From contig CM049311.1 of the NCBI GenBank assembly GCA_026874595.1, forward strand, positions 75,270,953 to 75,334,952: a stretch of 64,000 nucleotides of DNA, in the 5' to 3' direction. Of this stretch, positions 59,353 through 64,000 are shown in pieces; within the stretch, counting starts at the first letter, position 1; each line of letters begins with the position of its first letter. A model generated the notes under the pieces. That model saw only the letters and a list, made by a program, of their open reading frames with translations, was not told the origin of the DNA and did no database searches. Source of the DNA: Sipunculus nudus. Lineage: Eukaryota; Annelida; Sipuncula; Golfingiida; Sipunculidae. A program made the position numbers and the translations under genes.

Positions 59353-60534
59353 CATTACTTCAACAATCATTTCATCCACAATGCAACATAACACATCTAA
59401 ATCCTTCAGTTACCTGACGTTACTTGTGAAAATAGAAATACGAACACAACTTTCAGGATACGTGTATTTCCCTATAAAACCCAATAACTAACTGGAGAAG
59501 CATAAAAACCAAGAGTGTCAATGACTGACGGCTTTTTGTGCTTTTGGTATTGATCAACTATTAAGGGTTAACCATCATGAGATAGATAATATGTGTCTCA
59601 AACAAAATATTCTGTTGAATCAAAATATTAGATACTGGGAAGAAACTACAGTTGGCAACATTATTGAGTTTTGTTACAGGAATGTCTTCCCATTCCTGTG
59701 TGTACTGGTACTCTGCTTTTGCCAAGTAAATCCCATGCATGTTGTGTGGTCCAGAAGGGTCAGTTTATGCCGTATTACCCAGATAATGTATATAAATGAA
59801 ATAACAGTACATGCGGAAAAACCACAACCAAGGCCTTATGTATATTTGCTAGTAATAGAGCATCGTGTGTGGGTATTTGATCGGGTGATAGAGCAAGAAT
59901 GTGGGTATTTCATTGGGTGATTCTTAAAAAAAAAGAAAAAAAAACTGTATATCTGTCCTTGTAATACCATGGTCTTGCTGTACTGCCTAAACTCAGATTA
60001 AGTAAGTGCCACGTACCAGTAATTCTCTAGTTAATGCTTTAAATTTCCTGTGGTTTCATGCTCTATGTATGTCGACTGAGGATTGTGTTCGGTAAGACGC
60101 ATCTTCATGGTCTATTCACAACTGTTTAATACCTCCCAAATGCCAAGGACATAGATGTCTCAAGTGTCTCAGGTTACCCTGATGGAAGAAAATCATTGAT
60201 ATTTTATGAAATGTGCCCATTTTACCCCAGATTTTCATGTTAAGGAGAAAACTATTGTTTTCTCAATCTGGAAACCTATTTCATTGGATTCCTTGACCAA
60301 GAAAATGTATATTTTGACACAAAATTTGTCATTATAGCTGTAACAGCAGCAAGCATATGGGGTTTGGAGTATTTTCGGCGGCCATTTTTAATAATTTGCA
60401 TATATTTCACATACTAAGGGAGATCTTACTTGTGTCTTTGGATAAATTTATTCCTATGACTTTAAGGTACTTTTGTGCCAAAGGGGACTTTTGCATCATG
60501 AAATGAAGTCAAAAGTCACTTAACCCACCTACTA
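59353..60534 (-). repeat. right arm of the inverted repeat
   Basis: Reverse complement of the left arm. Contains a 109-codon frame at 59591-59920 that is interrupted in the left arm, so it is probably not a conserved gene. Ends with CACTTAACCCACCTAC followed by TA. Confidence 0.85.
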
Positions 60535-60630
60535 TTTATCTGATTGGCTTAAAAAAAATACAATTGTCGTTCTAGATGGTATAGGCGTTATCTTTTATAT
60601 TATTTTACATCCTTTTATATTTAAATTTTT

Positions 60631-60745
60631 ATGATGTTAAACAATGTTGTATGATAAAGAAATAGGTGGTCGTCTTATAGCCGTAGGTTGGTCGATATTT
60701 TGCTGTGTATTCTACTGTATATTTTGTTCCTGTCGTTGTTGATGA
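60631..60745 (+). repeat. unique-flank segment also found inside the 32-bp array
   Basis: ATGATGTTAAACAATGTTGT onward matches 62571-62690 at roughly 85-90% by eye, including GGTGGTCGTCTTATAGCC and TTGTTCCTGTCGT. It lies about 360 bp before the array starts. Confidence 0.85.
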
Positions 60746-60871
60746 GTACCCGATTATTAGAAAAACTCAAAACTTAGCCTTAATTATAACACAGATGTCT
60801 TGCATATTCAGGATATAATATTATATAAGCAAAATCATTCACATTGCTTTTCACAAAAATAAATTATGAAT

Positions 60872-60874
<3 letters not shown>

Positions 60875-60917
<43 letters not shown>

Positions 60918-60934
60918 ATATATATATATATATA
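60875..60934. repeat. (AT)n microsatellite
   Basis: AT run with a TTGT interruption near 60913-60917. Confidence 0.95.
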
Positions 60935-61006
60935 AATTAGGTCAATGGACCCGTATTGGCAGAGAAGATGCCGGAAAAAACTCTTCCGTGACCACGCTAA
61001 CTTCGG

Positions 61007-61019
61007 TATAATATATATA

Positions 61020-61066
<47 letters not shown>
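61007..61066. repeat. (AT)n microsatellite
   Basis: AT run with a TTTT interruption. About 72 bp of GC-richer unique DNA lie between it and the previous tract. Confidence 0.95.
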
Positions 61067-61067
<1 letters not shown>

Positions 61068-61105
61068 GATGATACTATAATATTATGATGATTCAATAAT
61101 ATAGT

Positions 61106-64000
61106 CTGAACGTTCCACATGTAACCATTACTATAGTCTGAACGTTCCTTGTGTAATATCATACCTTTTCTGAACGTTCGTTGTGTAATACCATTACTAT
61201 ATAATCTAAACGTCCTTATTTTTAATATGATTACTTGTCTGGAAGTTCGCTATGTAATACCATAACTTATCATTACTAGTCTGAAAGTTCGTTGTGTAAT
61301 ATCATTACTATTCTTAACTTTCGTTGTGTAATATCATTTCTATAGTCTCAACGTTCGTTATTTAAAATCGTTTCTAGTCTGAAAATTCGATATATAATAT
61401 CATTACTAGTAAGAACGTTTCCAACCTGAACGTTTCTTTGTGTAATATCATTACTAATCTGGAGGTTCGTTATGTTATATTATTACTTGTCTGAACGTTC
61501 TTTGTGTAATATCAGTACTAGTAAGAACGTTGAATTTGTAATATAATTTCCAATCTGAACGTTCGTTGTGTGATATCATTTATTAACTGGAGGTTCGTTA
61601 TGTAACATCGTTACTAGTCTAAATGTTCGTTGTGTAATATCATTACTAGTCTGAACGTTCGTTGTTTAATATAATTTCCAATATGAACTTTCGAAGTGTA
61701 ATATCTGAACTTTCTGGAGGTTCGTTATGCTATATCTTTACTAGTCTAAATGTTCGTTATGTAATATCATTACTGGTCTAAACGTTCGTTGTGTAATATC
61801 ATAACTGGTATGTACGTTTGTTGTGTAATATAATTTCCAGTCTGAGCGTTCTTTGTGTAAAATCATAACTTATCTGGAGGTTCGTTATGTAATATCATTA
61901 CTAGACTGAACGTTCGTTTTGTAATATCATTAATGGTCTGAATGTTCGTTGTGTAATAACATAACTAGTCTGGACGTTCGTTGTGTAATATAATTTCCAG
62001 TATGAGCGTTCGTTATACAATATCATTCCTTATCTTGAGGTTCGTTATGTATTATCATCACTAGTAGGAATTGTCGTTGTGTAATATCATTTCTAGTCTG
62101 AAAGTTCGTTGTATAATATAATTTCCAATATGCACGTTCCTTGTGTAATATCATTACTAATATGGAGGTTCGTTATGTAATATCATTACTGGTCTGAACG
62201 TTCTTTGTGTATAATCATAACTAATCTGGAGGTTCGTTATGTAACAACATTACTAGACTGAACATTCGTTATGTAATATCATATATGGTCTGAAAGTTCG
62301 TTGTGTAATATCATATAACTAGTCTGGATGTTCGTTAATTGTGTAATATCATTATTTATCTTGAGGTTCGTTATGTCATATCATTACTATAGTCTGGACG
62401 TTAGTTATGTTATATCATAACTAGTATGAACGTTCAGTGTGTCATATCATTACTAGTCTGAACGTTCCGTGTGTAATATCAATGTTAGTCTGGACGTTCG
62501 TTATACGTTATATTATTAGTCTGAACGTTTGTTTTGTAATACTATATTAAATGTATGAAGGTTCCTTAATATGATGTTATACAATGTTGTGTGATAAAAA
62601 AATGGGTGGTCGTCTTATAGCCGGGCTGGTTGACATTTTGCTGTTTATTCAATTGTATATATTGTTCCTGTCGTGGTTCATGTTCATGAACGTTCCTTGC
62701 GTAATCATAATATGTCTGGACGTTCGTTGTGTAATATCATTTCTATATTGTCTGAACGTTCTTAGGTTATATGATTACTGGACGTTCGCTATGGAATACC
62801 ATAAAAAATCATTACTAATCTGAACGTTCGTTGTGTAAAATCATTACTAGTCTGAACATTCATTATGTAATATCATTACCAGTCTTTACTTTTGTTTTGT
62901 AATATAATTTCCAATCTGAACGTTCGTTGTGTAATATCATTTCTAGTCAGAAAGTTCGATATTTAATATCATTACTAGTAAGAATGATCGATATTTAATA
63001 CCAGAACTAGTAAGAACGTTGAATTATTAATATAATTTCCAATCTGAACGTTCGTTTTGAAATATCATTACTAATAAAAGAGCTTCATTTTGTTATATCA
63101 TAACTATAGTCTGAACGTTTGTTGTGTAATATCATTTCTAATAAGAACTTAGAATTTGTAATATAATTTCAAACCTGAAACATTCTTTGTGTAATATCAT
63201 TACTAGTTTGAACGTTCGTTGTGTAATATAATTTCCAATCTGAACGTTCGAAGTGTAATATCATTACATATATTGAGGTTCGTTATGTTATATCATCACT
63301 AGTATGATCGTTCATTGTGTTATATAATTTCCAGTCTGAACGTTCCTTGTGTAACATCATTACTAATATGGAGGTTCGTTATGTAATATCATTACTAGAC
63401 TTAACGTTCATTATTTAATATCATTAATGGTCTGAACGTTCGTTGTGTAATATCATAACTAGTCTGGATGTTCGTTGTGTAATATCATTTTGAGTCTGAG
63501 CGTTCGTTGTGCAATATCATTATTTATCTTGAGGTTCGCTATGTCATATCATTACTATAGTCTGGACGTTAGTTATGTTATATCATAACTAGTCTGAACG
63601 TTCAGTGTGTAATATCATTACTAGACTGAACGTTCAGTGAGTAATATTATTACTAGTCTGGACGTTCAGTGCGTAATATCATTACTAGTCTGGACGTTCA
63701 GTGTGTAATATCATTACTAGTCTGGACGTTCAGTGTGTAATATCATTACCTGTCTGGACGTTCAGTGTGTAATATCATTACCTGTCTGGACGTTCAGTGT
63801 GTAATATCATTACCAGTCTGGACGTTCAGTGTGTAATATCATTACCAGTCTGGACGTTCAGTGTGTAATATCATTTCCAGTCTGGACGTTCAGTGTGTAA
63901 TATCATTAGCAGTCTGGACGTTCAGTGTGTAATATCATTAGCAGTCTGGACGTTCAGTGTGTAATATCATTAGCAGTCTGGACGTTCAGTGTGTAATATC
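61106..64000 (+). repeat. 32-bp minisatellite array, continues past the window
   Basis: Unit of the form TCTGAACGTTCGTTGTGTAA followed by TATCATTACTAG, 32 bp. About 90 copies are visible. From 61106 to about 63590 copies are diverged and mostly carry CGTTCGTTGTG or GGTTCGTTATG. From about 63590 to the edge they carry CGTTCAGTGTG and are almost identical. AACGTT in most units is self-complementary. No coding meaning. Confidence 0.97.
62571..62690 (+). repeat. captured flank segment within the 32-bp array
   Basis: A block unlike the 32-bp unit, matching 60631-60745, sits inside the array. An 79-codon frame starting at 62584 spans it and array units, and is not supported as a gene. Confidence 0.85.

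Larger units (their letters stand above)
55714..60534. mobile_element. 4.8 kb element with ~1.2 kb terminal inverted repeats
   Basis: The left arm (about 55714-56914) is the reverse complement of the right arm (about 59353-60534), with scattered mismatches and indels. The ends align as TAGTRGGTGRGTTAAG, and a TA lies at both outer edges, compatible with a TA target duplication. The interior of about 2.4 kb is single-copy here and holds short reading frames on both strands. No transposase motif is recognised, so the element is either non-autonomous or of a family I do not know. Two inverted copies of a solitary repeat flanking ordinary DNA is the main alternative. Confidence 0.7.

Noticed and set aside
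59591-59920. 109-codon frame in the right inverted arm as a transposase exon
   Set aside because: The equivalent position in the left arm has an early TAA and the sequence shows no transposase motif.
62584-62823. 79-codon hydrophobic frame as a membrane protein
   Set aside because: It spans a captured flank segment and array units; the parent segment at 60631 does not keep the frame.

Overview
The window looks like intergenic, repeat-dominated nuclear DNA of a mollusc, most likely a bivalve. The evidence is the AT-rich base composition, very many long (AT)n, (CT)n and (CA)n microsatellites, poly-G/poly-C tracts, canonical eukaryotic splice and polyadenylation signals, and several dispersed elements with tandem-repeat cores resembling the pearl-type elements described in oysters. 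The species assignment is inference. No bacterial gene organisation is present. I found no protein-coding gene that can be named with confidence; most open frames are short and arise inside repeats.

Layout. 1-1.3 kb: a possible last intron and terminal exon of a gene on the + strand, with a good acceptor and polyA site. 1.5-1.8 kb: a cluster of small hairpins. 3.5-4.7 kb, 12.1-13.35 kb, 14.4-16.4 kb and 53.7-54.35 kb: copies of one dispersed element family with short inverted ends (GCTCAGCTG / CAGCTGAGC) and tandem cores rich in TGACCTTTGACC. 9.55-11.58 kb: a 0.9 kb direct duplication. 17.9-23.5 kb: a 41-bp minisatellite of about 130 copies, interrupted by a short retroelement fragment. 24.7-25.6 kb: another tandem-core element. 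36.4-38.0 kb: a 31-bp TATCGATA-rich minisatellite. 38.7-39.3 and 41.8-42.2 kb: two inverted-orientation copies of a family carrying AAGATGGCCGCC. About 52.0-52.3 kb: a tRNA-derived SINE. 55.7-60.5 kb: the most structured object, a 4.8 kb element with inverted arms of about 1.2 kb around a 2.4 kb interior that holds short protein-like reading frames, one of which resembles a decayed plexin-type IPT/PSI segment. 61.1-64.0 kb: a 32-bp minisatellite that runs off the right edge and becomes more homogeneous towards it.

The parts do not form a pathway. What links them is turnover of repeats: capture of flanking DNA into arrays, higher-order duplication, microsatellites and G-tracts sitting at fixed places inside mobile elements, and possible capture of gene fragments by an inverted-repeat element. 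Identities and copy counts are by-eye estimates.
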